Assembly: GCA_038380795.1 (NCBI GenBank)
Contig: CM076267.1
Location: forward strand, 13,871,501 to 13,935,500
Length of the DNA stretch: 64,000 nt
From: Pyrocephalus nanus
Lineage: Eukaryota > Chordata > Aves > Passeriformes > Tyrannidae
Reading direction: 5' to 3'
The notes under the pieces: generated by a model
What the model saw: the letters and a program-made list of their open reading frames with translations, nothing else
Database searches by the model: none
Told to the model about the DNA's origin: nothing
Shown here: piece after piece, positions 37,624 through 50,220 of the stretch
Layout: each line of letters begins with the position of its first letter
Numbering within the stretch: the stretch's first letter is position 1
Program-made: the position numbers and the translations under genes

Positions 37624-40367
37624 CAATTTACTGACACATTAGTGGGGACTGCTGTGGATTTTGTTTTGTTTATCATCTTGCTAATGAATTGTTTGTTTGT
37701 GTGTGTGCAAGTGCTCTGGGAAGAAACCTCCAATTTATCATGCTTGTGATGACACTGCTTCATCTACAGGCTAAATACAGGCAGAGACTGCACAGAAATC
37801 CTAGGGGTGGTAAAGTGTTTAATACCATGTCTAGCTCACCAATAAGAGCCTGTGAAAAAATCCATGGCTTAGGTAACACATATCTCTCTAAATCACCAGC
37901 TGATTAGCACAACTGTATGTCAATCAGAACAATGCTCTTCATCCTATAGCTTTGTGAAGAGTATACAGAAAAAATACTCCAGTAACTTATACAACATGGA
38001 GCAGATTTCCATGAAAAGTCAGTTCTCTTTCAAAGGGGCAGATTATTTGATATATACAAGTGCAGCAAGCTTAAGCCTGTTTGAAAATTTGCCCCCATGT
38101 AGGAGAAGGAAGAAATGCATTGATGAACAGAACTGCTGCTGCCATCCAGGAGAAATAAAGTGCAAAGAAATAAGAAAAAGAAATCAATTTCCCTTATCGC
38201 TCTCCAGCTGCACATTGTTTTTCTGTCTGTCATGCTTATATAGGCAAATCATTGTATTATCTTTTCTCTTGTGAACAGTTCCACTGAAGCATTTATGAAA
38301 TGGAGGATGTATATGGCTCATCAAAGGCTATGACCCAACCAATAAATCTTTATACCTCTCTGAAGGAGTCCCTGCTGTGCTCCTCTTGTACAGATCTGCT
38401 CCAAATCACATGGGGTTCAGAGTCAACCCTATATTATCTGGAAGATTTTCTGCTTTCATTAGAATTCAATCAGGGACAAAGCAAACTTTTAAAATGGTTG
38501 ACGTGTCCTTGACACCTAAGGTATGGTCCTTTTCATGGTCCTTGTAGAAGGTCTACAAACTTTACAATGCTGAACAGGCCCCTGGGAAAGGGATGCCCAG
38601 GTGTTACTCTGATCATTAGCCACTGTAACACTTGCCAGCTTTCAAAAGAATGTGTTTCCTTATGAGTGAATGCTGCTGGATGAAAGAAAATAAACCAACC
38701 CACAGTGAAGGAACTTTACATCAAGAGGTGAAGCACAGAGGTTCTGGTACCCTGAATTCTCTGGAGGGAGAACGTGTGTCAATTTTGGAGCAAAGTGACC
38801 TGGATGCAGTTATACCTCAAAGATGATTTTTCCTTCTCTGCCAGAGCTCTAAGAGATGTTCTCACAGAAAGATGGACCATTGATTTTAGAAATGTTTTCC
38901 AAATCATTCTAAGTGTACTGGTCAAAAGTCAGCAGCCTCTTTCCAATGCTGTCTTTTATGAAATACCTTCCTCTGGGTCATATCTTCCTTCACTTTGTAT
39001 TTGGAGAAAGTCAGGTGCAGCAGAAGCTGGTTAGAAAAGACCTAGGGTTGAATCCTTCCTCCCATGACCACTGATATCAATGGCAAGAACTGCTCTGTGT
39101 TTGTGATGGACCATGAGGCTGAACGGTGCAACATCTCTTCATCAATATGCCAGAGCTTTTGGGCTTTACAGGAGTGTGCTGCCCTTCCCACCCAATCCTG
39201 AGAGCTCAGCAGCATCCCATGAGTCTTTCTGGTCCTCATGCAAGAGATTTGCTTTTTGGTAGTCAGCCCCTATTATCCAGCACAAAAACAAAGTGATGTT
39301 GATGCAATGGGCCATTGTCCCATGCCTTAATAGCAGCTGTTGACTCCCCTGGGCTGCTTCATTCTCTACCTGCTTCTGCCTTAGCAGTAAATGGAGATCA
39401 CCAGGGTACACACTGCCCCAAGAGCTGGTGCACCCTCCTACTACCCTGACAGTTCTTCCAAGTATTGGCCTTTTAGAGCTCTTCGTAAGACACCACCAAA
39501 AAAAAATTTTAGAGAGCCACTTTCATCATAAAAAGCATCTTATATTATTGCTAATAATGAGGGCTCAGTCAAAAAAGCAGATTTCATGCATGATAAAGAG
39601 GCCTAAGCAACATTAAAGAAGCCTTGAGAGCTCACTGCAGCTCAGGATCTTTCCCCATCTCCTACTCCAGCCCCCAAATCTCTAGTCATTCAATTAGGTG
39701 CCTTGGGATTTGAGGTTGGAAGGTGCTAGGAGGATGTCAGTCATCATTAGAATAATTATCAGACTTAGACATTATGCATTATTTATTCCAAATATTTATT
39801 CATTATTGTATCCCAGATTAATGTAAGCTACTTGAGGCAAATCTACTTCTTATGGAAGTATTAGTGAGAGAAATTCTGAAGTAGAAAAAAAACAAGCAAG
39901 CAACCAAAAAATAAACCTTGCCAAACTCCTTCAAGGAGTGACAGAGAAAGAGGAAAAAGAGAGAGAAGAAAGTTTTAATAAGATGATTGATCCTAAAGCT
40001 GTCAGGTTGTGTTATTGACAGTAAGCAAGCCTCTTCTGGGAGCACAGATGTTGATCTAATATATTTGGTCCGTGATCTAATTTAATATGTTAGATGTCCT
40101 CTTGGTAGAGAGTAAGTTTTCCTCCAATTCTTTGGGGGGAAAATGAGGAAAAAAAAATCATACTACTAAAAGCTATGTGTTTAAGATTTTTTTAAGTGAG
40201 TAAGTTTAGATATTATGTAAGGTAAACTGGACCAGCTTTGTTGGAACTAAGAGCATTATTCTGATTTTTGTCTGTCAACATCCAGTTAAGTATGAGAACC
40301 CTGAAAGTGTTATTGTGGTTTACAAAAATATTGCCTTAACTTTTTCTACCAGCTGTTCTTAATATGA

Positions 40368-40605
40368 TTTATTATTTTTATTATTGGCACTACAACGACA
40401 GCAAAGGACTGGGACACAGCCATCCTATGTTCAGCACAGAAATGTAGTGTAGCAGGAGGTAGATGACATACTCTTTGACCAAGAGGCAAATATTAGAATT
40501 ATCAGGAACAGACCACCCCTGCAAGCTGAAATGAAGGCAAAAGAGGCCAAGAGATTTGCTCAGCCTCATAAGTTCATCAATAATGGAGTTAGATGAGCTC
40601 TCTGA
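40368..40605 (-). repeat. Longer MIR-like SINE relic with 3' extension
   Basis: On the plus strand, TTTATTATTTTTATTATTGG and CACTACAACGACAGCAAAGG, then an A-rich middle, then TGAAATGAAGGCAAAAGAGG, CCAAGAGATTTGCTCAGCCT and CATAAGTTCATCAATAATGG. These follow the order of the reverse-complemented sauropsid MIR-type element ('ATTATTATTATTTAT... GGAAACTGAGGC... AGTGACTTGCCCAAGGTCACACAG... AGTGGCAGAGC'). Diverged by many substitutions and small indels. About 240 bp, close to a full-length copy. Confidence 0.5.
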
Positions 40606-42029
40606 AGTTTTGTGAGCTGATATGTGGCAGTTTTATTATTAAAAAAGGATCCTGAAAATTACTCCTTCCTCTGTTTGTATATTTCTAGAGAAAATGTATT
40701 TCCAAAATAATAAATAACCAAAATACATGGGGGTGTGAAGATGTTGTAGTGCTAAGGTCCTCAACCCACAGCTCAATTCTGCCACACTTTTCTTCCTTAC
40801 TTTCCTATTATTGCATTTGTCTGTAATGTCTCTTCTTATATTTACACTGGAGGCCCTCAGGAAAAGAGACAAACTTTCTACTTTGTGTTTGATTTCACCT
40901 GGACCCAGGAAATAATGTTGTACAAAAGGCAAGTAATATAATAATAATAATAAATTAAAAACTTTAGTTAAAAACTAAAACATTAGTTTATTTTGGCATA
41001 CTTCCTTTTATAACGGCTTTGACTCTTTATACTTTGGAAAAAAGTGAGTAGAAGAGCAAAATCTGATCAAGGCTGGTCTTTATACTGAGGAATCATAAGG
41101 ATATATGCATCAATTTTTCTTATCCCACTCTTTCCATTCCCTTCTAATTTTTTAAACTCTTAACATTTCATCTAAAAAGGGAACATGTGTTCGTATTTGG
41201 CAGCCCTTCCATACCACTGAATAAGAAATGTAGGCTTTTGATCCTTGAGAACCATTTACTTGGTATCTAACCATATAATGTGTCACTTCTATTAGAAATC
41301 AAAACTCATATAGGTCCAGTCCTGCAGCAAGCCACTGCAGGAGATAAAGCAAATCTCATGTAAAGCAAAATCACTGTGCTCCTGACCTTCCATTGAAAGC
41401 ATCTTCACAGATACAAAGCAGCAGCCAGGCAACATCAACTTAACTGTGTATTGACCACAGTATCCTGCCCCAAAAGCAAGCATCAAGAGCCAAATATAGA
41501 GTTAGCACAAGCCTGTTGTGATATTTCCTTGGAATGCTCTCCCAATTTACAGTGACTTTCAGGCAAGGTAATTTTGAACCAAGAGTGAACTCAACAGCTG
41601 AGTTCACCAGCAATCTGTGTGGATCTTGATATGTGACAAGGAAAAAAGAAAAAATGCTTATGTTGTCATTACATAAATAATTTGAAAGCTTTCTTCCGAC
41701 AGTCCATTGAGAAGAAGGTGAGCAGTAGGTTAATTGCATTCTGATGGGAGATTTTATTTTTTAAGGTCCCTCTTTCCGTTTCTCTCCTTCCTTAGTGTTG
41801 TCACAAAATTTTTGATGTTAGTTTAATACAAATAGGATTTAATTAATGAGTATTTATATTCTTGCTGGTGTGGTTCCCATCATAGTGAAAGACAAGCAAT
41901 CTAACAGCTAGCTAGAGGCATAAGGGGCAGTTAAAGAAAAGAGTTTCTGTTTTACAGCAAATGAAACCTAGAAACTTCTTCAAAGGATTTAAATGAGAAC
42001 CAGACTTGCACTTGCATGTAAATGACCAC
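40606..42029. other. Unique noncoding sequence
   Basis: An ATA microsatellite lies at about 40937-40954. No gene recognised. The 99-codon frame at 41440-41739 (-) matches nothing I know, and its nearness to the LTR-like segment downstream does not make it viral by any motif I can see. Confidence 0.5.
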
Positions 42030-42741
42030 TGTGTTTATCACAGCAAGAGACTAGTGGGTTTGGGGCACACCAGACCACCACAAATGGATCCCATGGATGA
42101 GAAGCAGAAGTGTTCTGCCTGACTGTCCTGGGCTACACAACGATTTTGTTGTCCACCTTTTCTCTTTTCTCCAAATACACCTACTAATATAGACTGTGGG
42201 GAGGGGCTTAAGATAAGGGTGGTGCTCTCCTAGGAGAAGAATGTATCCACCAGTAGGAAAAGATTGGAAGGCTGATGACTCACAGGGCATGTACACCAAC
42301 CACCTCAGGCTACCAGCTGGGTATGTTTCTTTGTCCTTACACAAATGACTCATCTGTGATAACTTCCCTTGGGGAGACATCAGAACAATTCACTCACATA
42401 GCCTGAAAATATTCATCTCTGCTGATGGCCATAACAGCCCCACCTGTGCTTAGAAGGTGCCAAAGACTCTTGAAATGTCCCGTGATCCAGTATTAACCAT
42501 CCACTGAAAAACTCCCCACCCCTTGGGAGGTACCAGAGGCATTCCTACCTGCCCTGAGCCCAATAAAAGACAACACTTAAACTAGACAGGTCAAGGGTCT
42601 CCTTCCCTCACTCCACAGGACTTCTACCACCCTGGTCTCTGGGATTTAACCCATCCTTACTTGGTTCAGGCCTACAAGATGCATATAACCCACGTTATTA
42701 AATTACCTATAAACAGGGATAGATTCTGTCTCACAGTAACA
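42030..42741 (+). mobile_element. Possible solo LTR of an endogenous retrovirus (approximate bounds)
   Basis: This roughly 700-bp block is more GC-rich than its flanks and has LTR-like architecture on the plus strand. A polyadenylation-type hexamer AATAAA lies at 42562-42567, preceded by GCCCTGAGCC. A pyrimidine-rich, R/U5-like stretch follows (GTCTCCTTCCCTCACTCCAC near 42597-42617), and the block ends near CAGTAACA at 42741. No gag, pol or env sequence was recognised beside it, so if it is an LTR it is a solo copy. The 5' edge and target-site duplication could not be fixed, and the family is not recognised. Alternatively it is an unrelated GC-richer unique segment. Confidence 0.35.
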
Positions 42742-42843
42742 TTCCTGGGACACGGGAATCACATAGATTAATAATGGTCAACTGAGGCTTCATAATATTT
42801 AACTGTTTTCCAATTCCTGCAAAAAGGCCATGATAAATCTTGC
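42742..42843. other. Short noncoding spacer
   Basis: About 100 bp between the LTR-like block and the CR1 fragment. Nothing recognised. Confidence 0.5.
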
Positions 42844-43050
42844 AATCATAAAATTTTTTAGCTAGGAAAAGACTCTTAAATCATCAAGTCCAACTGTTAA
42901 CACAGCACTGCCAAATCCACACTAAACCATGTCCCTACATGTCACATCTACACTTTTAAATACCATCAAGGATGGTGACTCAACAACCTCACTAGGCAGT
43001 CTGTTCCAGTGCCTGGGAATTGAAGCCACATCTCCTGAAACTTAATTCAG
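42844..43050 (-). mobile_element. CR1 LINE 3' fragment
   Basis: The plus-strand text reads as a reverse-complemented avian CR1 3' region: AATCATCAAGTCCAACTGTT, GCACTGCCAAATCC, CTAAACCATGTCCCTACATG, GATGGTGACTCAACAACCTC and GGCAGTCTGTTCCAGTGCCT. These correspond to the usual 'GGTGACTCCACCACCTCCCTGGGCAGCCTGTTCCAGTGCC' stretch. The element is truncated, with no ORF2 motifs left, and the 3' octamer tail is decayed to ATCATAAAA. Confidence 0.9.
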
Positions 43051-46000
43051 AAACATACTTTACTTCACTTCACTTTTTTTCCTATATATAAGCTGGAAGC
43101 AGCTGATAGAGCATTACACATCATTCTACCGCTTTTGAAAGGTGGGCATTCAGAGACATGAGACTTTCACGTCATAGATCCTTGGCTTGATTCAGATCAG
43201 AAAATTTATGTAACAGTTTTTATAACCATGCAATGAAAAACCTTACTTTTTAAAATCTCTGGTAAGAGCTTGCAAAACACAGACATAAAACAGTGCAAGC
43301 AAGACTTAAGAAAGGCAAAGGAAAGAAAGAACAACTTGGACAACGTTGTAGAACATCAGTTTCCAAGGTAGTGATGAAGCAGGTTAAGGATCTCTTCTCC
43401 TAAGTCTTTGATGTTGAATATTCCCATCTGTTTTCAGTCTGTCTCCTTTAAGGAAAAAATCCTGGCTGATCTGAAAATGCTCAATACAAGTCTCATCTTT
43501 TAAATTCTATCCTTTCACTCATGTCTGTATAGCTCAACTCTCTCACTTCTGCTTCTTTTGAAACACTGGAAACTGAAGAATAGAAATGGGGGGAGAAAAG
43601 GGGGGAAACCAGAAATTCACAAACCCTAAGGTACTTGAATGGTTGAGAAATATTTCTTTGAGATGCAAGTGCTGTTGTATGGCAGAAAGCACAACTGTGC
43701 AGAACAAACCCAAAAATTTTTTGGCACTAAGAAGGGGCAGGAAAGTCTACAGGCAAAGCTGAGGAATACAGATTGCTGGTGGAAAGCTGGTGTAGAGTTG
43801 TGCTGCAGAGCTATGTGAAGGAACTAACAGGAACTATCCTCCTGTGCTTACCAAGTTCTGAAACAGTTCTACATAGTCTGGAGCATTCGTGTGTTGTCAT
43901 TTCGTTTAAACACCTAGAGGCAGAGCAGGATATTGTCAGTTCAGCATAACATGTCAGGGCAAATCTACAATTGCACAGAATCTGATTCTTAAAATAACAT
44001 CATCTGAAACCAGAGATTAGACCATGCTTCAGAAGAAAAACTGTGATGATCTAATGACTGTTGACTGCAATTTAAGGTGATCAGTAGTAAGGCCCAATAA
44101 AATGGTATAAAAAGGGGTGTAAATACCAGACCAATTTCAGTAATTCTTTAATGGTATAAAACACACCATTCCAATTGAAATAGAGATGACAATGTAATAT
44201 GTCTTGATTCTTATATCACAAAAATTAGACTTGCTTCAAGACTTTTAGACATACATTGGATTTTTCTATATCTAACTTTCTCAGTTTATTGAAAATGCTA
44301 AGTCAGCAAAAACATTGTAATATGTCACTTGCTATGCTTTAATTCTGCTGAAAATCTATTCTGTTCTCCTTTAAGACTTTGAGATTCTCCTGCAGGAATC
44401 TGTCAGCAGTGAAAAGCATTGCTATTCAAAAGGAAAACACTGCATGTCTTTCTGATAAATATCAGAAAAGTCCCTTGGTGACAGTGATGTACTTCATTTA
44501 TTTATTTATTTATCACAGGAATGCATTCAAAAGCATTCATATCATAAAACAAAGCATGGTAACAATCTATGGATATTCCACTTGCTAGGCCATTCCCCCC
44601 ACCACTTGGGTCTGATGCCACATAAGCTGCCCTTTCCAAATGTCCATATCAGTTCATCCCTCAAAAATTCAAGCCCTCGAAGCAGGTAAGGTCTGCCCAT
44701 GTAACAACTCCACGCTCCACATCTTCCTAAAATTTAGATTTCAGCTGTCAGCTCAATAGCAAACTTCTCACTGAAATGTCATTTCACACACTGCTAAGTT
44801 TCCTCCTCTCCCCCGCCCTCTCCCTTTTGCTAGAAGAGCTGTTTTGAATCTAGATAGTTCTGATCTATATGACAAAAGGGTAACAAGACCTAACTAGAGT
44901 TACATTTCATCAGATGCCGAAGGGCCTTTCAGGTAGACTAATGCTTGATCTTATCTGATACTCAGATTGTTTTCTGAACAATGGGGGCACTGCTCTCACA
45001 CATTTTCAGTAGCAGATGTAGCTCCACTGGCTGCAGGGTAGTCACTCACATGCTTGGACTCAGCCAGACCTTCTATTTCAGGAGAACTGCTGCCATAAAG
45101 CAAAAATCCATCTCATGTGGATCAAAATAAGCATGTAGGAAGAAAACACCTAGCCAAGAATTAGATAGCTGGCAAACTCTGGAATAATCCCAGGTAGAAT
45201 CTTCTAGATTTTAGATAAACTCTTAGACGTACTTCTCTTTTGACTAACTACAGAAGTGACACTCTTACACAGGTTCTTAACCCTGTATTAAATGTCTAAA
45301 TTTAGGGTAGATTAGTCTGGGCTTAAACAGCCTAGATTTGTGAAGCAGATGCTTTAATGGATCACTGAGATTTGTGACTTACACTTCTCGATCAAGTAGA
45401 TTTAGGAGTTTTTCTTCTGTTAGTGGTCACTGAAATATCCATATATTGGACTGTAGTGCTGTTTCTGATGCCCTTAGAGATCTGACAATTCCTAGCAGCA
45501 TTGCCTGCTTGTGTTGCACCAATAGAAACACTGTTTTAAAATAGCAGTTGAGACCTGGTGGTGTCCCTAGATGCTCATGTTTAGGCACCTTAATCCTGCT
45601 CAAACTGCAAGGAGAATCAGTCTGTCACAATACTGTTTATCTGATCATGCTGCAGCATCACTGATGTGTCTCTTGCATAGGCTAAATGAGAGCTCAGAAC
45701 CTAAAAGATGGCCACATGCTGAACGTGGGCAGACGCTGAACAATGGCCTGAGAGTCAGTACAGCATTGCAGCATTATTATTCTTCAAGGCTTCCAGACGC
45801 TTGTAAGCAAAATTTGAGACCTGCCTAAAGCCTTGTCTTGTCCAAAGAGTTCTGCCTTGCGAGCATGGCATGCACTAGCAGGAACTATGAAGTGGTGCCT
45901 TGGCAGCTGGGATAAGAAGCCACAAGCTGGTCAGTGCCACTGGTTCAAGACAGCTCCACTTTTGCCACTCAGGCTGCACGAACTAAACTAAACAACCTAG

Positions 46001-46445
46001 ATGAGTGCCAGAGCTAATAATCAAAATATTCAATTAAACTGCTTTGAGATCTGGACTCTCTCACATCCAATTAGCTCATGCCACTGTTCTGCTGAGGTAG
46101 ATGCAACTGTGAGTCAGAAATTAAATCCTGTTTCCTCTGTTGTATTCTTTATGTAATGATAATGTAGAGGGAAAGTAAATATGTAAACTTCAGACTTTCT
46201 CAAGAACACCATGGTTTCTTTGATATGAATAGTAATTAACCAGGGGAATGATAACCAAGAGTTGTACTGTTACTGGGCATGTTAAAGTTAAGACAGGATT
46301 GCATGAACTTTTACTTAAAGGTCTAACAAAGTTTAAAGATAAATTAAATCAGGGAAATCCTACAGGAGCAGGAAACACTAACCAATCAGCAGTCTTTCTA
46401 CAAATCTGCAAACCTGTGGAACTCCCTGGCTTTGGACCATTCTCA
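43051..46445. other. Unique noncoding sequence
   Basis: A TTTA microsatellite lies at 44495-44513. No exon or clear repeat family recognised. Frames of at most 85 codons look random. Confidence 0.5.
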
Positions 46446-46548
46446 GATGACTTACCCAAGGCCACGTAGGGAATGTGTGACAGGCAGGCAACATCCCCCA
46501 GAGACTTTGCTGGTGCTTCCCAAGTCCTGATGCTGGGCTGCTACAGGA
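46446..46548 (-). repeat. MIR-like SINE relic
   Basis: Plus-strand GATGACTTACCCAAGGCCAC, GTAGGGAATGTGTGACAGGC and CCCAAGTCCTGATGCTGGGC correspond to the reverse complement of the MIR core ('GTGACTTGCCCAAGGTCACACAGGGAGTCTGTGGCAGAGC... AGTCCTGA'). The conserved core is the best-preserved part. Confidence 0.55.
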
Positions 46549-47939
46549 GTAGATCCTGTCTGTTTTGGCAGAAAGACTTATTATGGCAGATGCCAAAAGT
46601 CTTATGTGCAGGAATGCATCTTCAATAGAGGGATCAATAAGATTCATACACAATGAGAATGTCCCACAGAGACTTTCTCACTAGTGAAATCAAATTTAAA
46701 AAAAAATAAAATTAAACTACTCCATTTTCTAACTCCAGCAGTTCAAACCAAGCATCTCCCTAAAGTAACTGAAATAGAAGAGATGAAAAAGAAAAAGCCA
46801 TAACTCTGTTATTAAAATGTTTTTCCTTGACAAGTGTTTTCTTATTTGCCCCAAAGAAGAAAAATCTAGGAATACTTTTTCTCCTGACATGTTAGCAAGA
46901 CTACTGAATGTTATGTAAAGCAGGGCTGCAGGTTAAAGACTGAGGTTATTTGTGTCAAAAATACCATAAGTTTATGCTGCTGCTGTATGGGAAACCAAAA
47001 CTAATTTTAAGGAGTACCTTTTCCCTGTGGAGATTTGATGTTTCTTGATGTTTTGGGTGAGGGAGCAAAGGAGGTCAAAAAACCCAAATCAAAGAGAACA
47101 AGGGGGAGTATAAAAATAGAAAATACATGCAATATTAGAGTCTTGATACTCTCTAACTTATGTTTATCATGTGTTCAACAGACACATCAAATACTTTGAA
47201 GAAAACTGTCATTTGTAAACAGAGATAAGTTGCCCCAAGAACTGTTTAGAAGCAGAATATGGTCTCTGATTTAATCCTCGATAAGGTTCTTTAAACAAGG
47301 TTTTAAATCTAAAAGTTGGGGAAAAAAATTAAATGTTGGTCCTTTCCTACAAGTGAAGTCAAATCCCTCCTTTAAATGCTGTGCCATGAAAATAGATCAG
47401 CCTGACAGCAAATGGCTGCTCCTGGTTTCAAAACCTTGCCCCTTGAATGCAGCATGCAGAGAACTTCTGGTCTCCTGCAATGCTCTTACACATTTGGAGG
47501 GAACTTTTCGGGAAAGGGGAACCACCTTTTGCTCTTCAGTGCAGTGGTGCAGCAGACTCAGTGACAGGAATATTAAAATCTGACAACAGAGGTAAGAGAG
47601 ATTTTATAGCTGCTGCTATCTCTGAACACACCATGAAGGAAAGGACCAGCGTAGGCATTGGTCAAAGTCAAATCCACAAGATGACCCCAAGTTTGACAAG
47701 ATTTTCCTATTTACAGGCTTCAGATCTCAGTTTCTATTTTTTTTTTTTTTACCAGTTATTTAAGGGGCATATGGACTAAAATCGCCTATAGCGTGGCAGA
47801 ATCTTTAATGCCGTGTACCTGGACCTTACAGAGTGCAGGCATCCAACCCAGTATTGATACATCTTCTAGCCAGATCACAGCAATGACCCTTCCTAATTTT
47901 TCATTTCAATTTTGTCATTTTTGAGCAGCATAACTGCTG
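46549..47939. other. Unique noncoding sequence
   Basis: No recognised feature apart from a T run around 47737-47750. Overlapping frames at 47353-47583 and 47447-47779 (+) are in different phases, and neither resembles a known protein. Confidence 0.5.
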
Positions 47940-48125
47940 CTAGTTTGGCTTGGAAGGGATCTTTATAGGTCATCGGGTCCAACCCCCCTGCAGTGAGCAG
48001 GGACATCTTCAGCTAGATAGGTGCCTCAGAGTCCTGTCCCATCTGACCTTGAATGTTGCTAGGGATTCCCATTTACCACCTCTCTGGGCAACCAATTCTA
48101 CTGCTTCACCACCCTCACTGTAAAT
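47940..48125 (-). mobile_element. CR1 LINE 3' fragment
   Basis: Close to the common avian CR1 3' consensus in reverse complement: CTTGGAAGGGATCTTTATAG, GTCATCGGGTCCAACCCCCC, TGCAGTGAGCAGGGACATCT, TCAGCTAGAT, GACCTTGAATGTTGCTAGGG and CCACCTCTCTGGGCAACC. It is 5'-truncated before any coding region and lacks a clear octamer tail on the left. Its wording differs from the 42.8-kb and 51.4-kb copies, so it belongs to a different CR1 subfamily. Confidence 0.93.
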
Positions 48126-50084
48126 GAAAATTATAAGAGTGAAGGGGGGCTGTAAAGCCCTTGACAGTTACATCTGGGCAGTGTAAGGGAGCAAGAAGTG
48201 GAGTGTGAAGGAAAGATAGGCCATTGGTATAAAATAGTTCAGGACTGAATAGTTTAAGTGTTTGCTTATGGAAGTAGATGGGTCCGAGCTAGCAAACAAC
48301 GATTAACATTCTGAGCACCTCCTGCTGCTGAGGAGAATGACAGATAATCTCACCTTGAGCCCCCGAGTATTGTTGTTTTTATGATTATTCTTCCACAGGG
48401 TCGGAAGTAAGTGGTGATGCTACAATGCTGTCATAAAAAGGGAAATCAACAGTTATGTGTTTCTTTAGCCTTGACAATTAAAATCAGACATAATATGCTA
48501 TGTAAATGTAAGAAAACCCCAGTCGAAAGGGTCCGTTCATTATTGTTTGCTATGTAATATGTGTGAATATTGAGTTTTGTGCTTACTTATCAATTTGCTA
48601 CTTGAAGAAATGACAGGAAAGCAAGAATCATAATCCAGTTTCCTATTCTTGCTCCTAATCTGGGTGTACAAGAAATGAAGATAAGTGTGGGTATTTGACA
48701 GTCACACTGCCTGGCACCATGAATCATGAAATGATGGCTTTGGCCATTTCTTTCCCTCCTGCCCAGAAGACTTCAGTTTACCAAACATAATGGTATAAGG
48801 AAATCAGTCATTTGAAATGTAACTATCTAATCCATGTTAGTCACATCACATTCCTCTAGAGCCAACAGAGAAAGATTATCATCTGAGATGATTAATCCTA
48901 GCCTGAGAAAGGTGTCTGAAACCAGAGGGACTTATCACCCTCTCCACCAAGTACAGAGGGAGCTTGGACAAGGCAGTCAGATTAGATATATACCTTGTAG
49001 ATAGTCAAGGTCAGAGAGATGAATGTTTGCCTACTCACTCTTTATAACCATGGACTCTCATTAGATGCACCCGTTGCACTTGGAGCTCTGGAAGTCTGTC
49101 TCTACTGCTACACAGACAGCAAACGTTGGTAGCATTAATCAGAAACAGCCCTAGTCCCTTATCTCAGATGTGTATCCGGGCAACCTCGAAATACAAACTG
49201 AAGTATAACCAGAACCATTTCACCTCCCTCTGAAACACAATAACTTTTGCAGAGAAACACTTCAGCCATTTAAACCTACGTAGGAACTGCTGATGAAAGT
49301 GCAAGCTACAAGTCTTCACTTGTCTAAGGCTGAAATGGGAATAGATGGGGGAATGAAAACACATAGGAAGAAGAGGGTGGTTTGAGCTAAAATCTCACCT
49401 TGAAAGTCATCCGAGCAACACCCTTTATTTAGTCAGAAGTGGTTGGGAATGAGATTTGCCAGTGGGATGAGATCAGGTAAAACAGCAGTGTAATTCCACA
49501 AGGCTGTCATCTACAATACAGCTATTGGACCTTACACACATATCAAATGAAAGTTGACATTTTTTATAAAATATATTTGTTCCATTAATTTATGAGGTTA
49601 CTCCTGAGAAATACAGTGCTTATATTTATGCATGGTTTGTGTGTTTAAAAACTAAGGAGCTGCTGGTGAGGGCAAAGGAGGCAAGCCAATATTAGAAATG
49701 TCAAGCTACGTTCCAGAAATCCTTCAGGTCTATAGCACTATGTCTCTTTCCTCTTTCAGGCAGGAAAAAGCTGTTTATAAAACCACACTGGGGCTGTCAT
49801 CGTGTTCCTGAGCAGAGCCCAAGACCATGGCCAGGCTGCAAAGTATATTGAGCATGAGCTAAGAGATCATATGGATCATCACCTCCCTAGACCTTAAGGA
49901 TCTCCTTCCTCCCCCTTCTCCTCCCCAGCCACCATCACTCAGTGTTTCATACAGTACCAGCTGGGGAACATGAGCAGCAGCTGTTCAGATGGGTGAAATC
50001 CAAAGGAACAAGGCTGCTTGTGCAAGGCTGGGATACTGGAACTTCAGCTTGGCCTGGCAGTAGGACTTCTAAATGTCCAATATA

Positions 50085-50220
50085 TAAAAAAAACCAAACC
50101 AAATCAAACCAACCAACCAACCAAAAAAAAAAAAAACCCACAGAAAAATCAAACAAACAAAAACCCCAACAAAAACCAAAACCAAACCAAAACAAACTAA
50201 ATCTGCACACACACACACAA
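50085..50220. repeat. A/C-rich low-complexity tract with (CA)n
   Basis: CCAAA, CCAA and CAAA units on the plus strand with an internal run of 14 A, ending in a short CA microsatellite at about 50206-50220. Confidence 0.9.

Larger units (their letters stand above)
28706..40367. other. Long unique noncoding stretch with several A/C-rich tracts
   Basis: About 11.7 kb without a recognisable exon, RNA gene or named transposon. Contains a T run at 28715-28732, A/C-rich tracts at 30430-30600, 30832-30872 and 35975-36190 (with 26 consecutive A at 36125-36150), a poly-A/GAAA stretch at 33677-33705, and the hairpin/direct-repeat pair at 37582-37623. Frames such as 33647-33985 (-), 36669-37055 (-) and 37115-37435 (+) match nothing I recognise. 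Confidence 0.55.

Noticed and set aside
41440..41739. 99-codon minus-strand frame near the LTR-like block, considered as a retroviral remnant
   Set aside because: No gag, protease, reverse transcriptase, integrase or envelope motif could be recognised.
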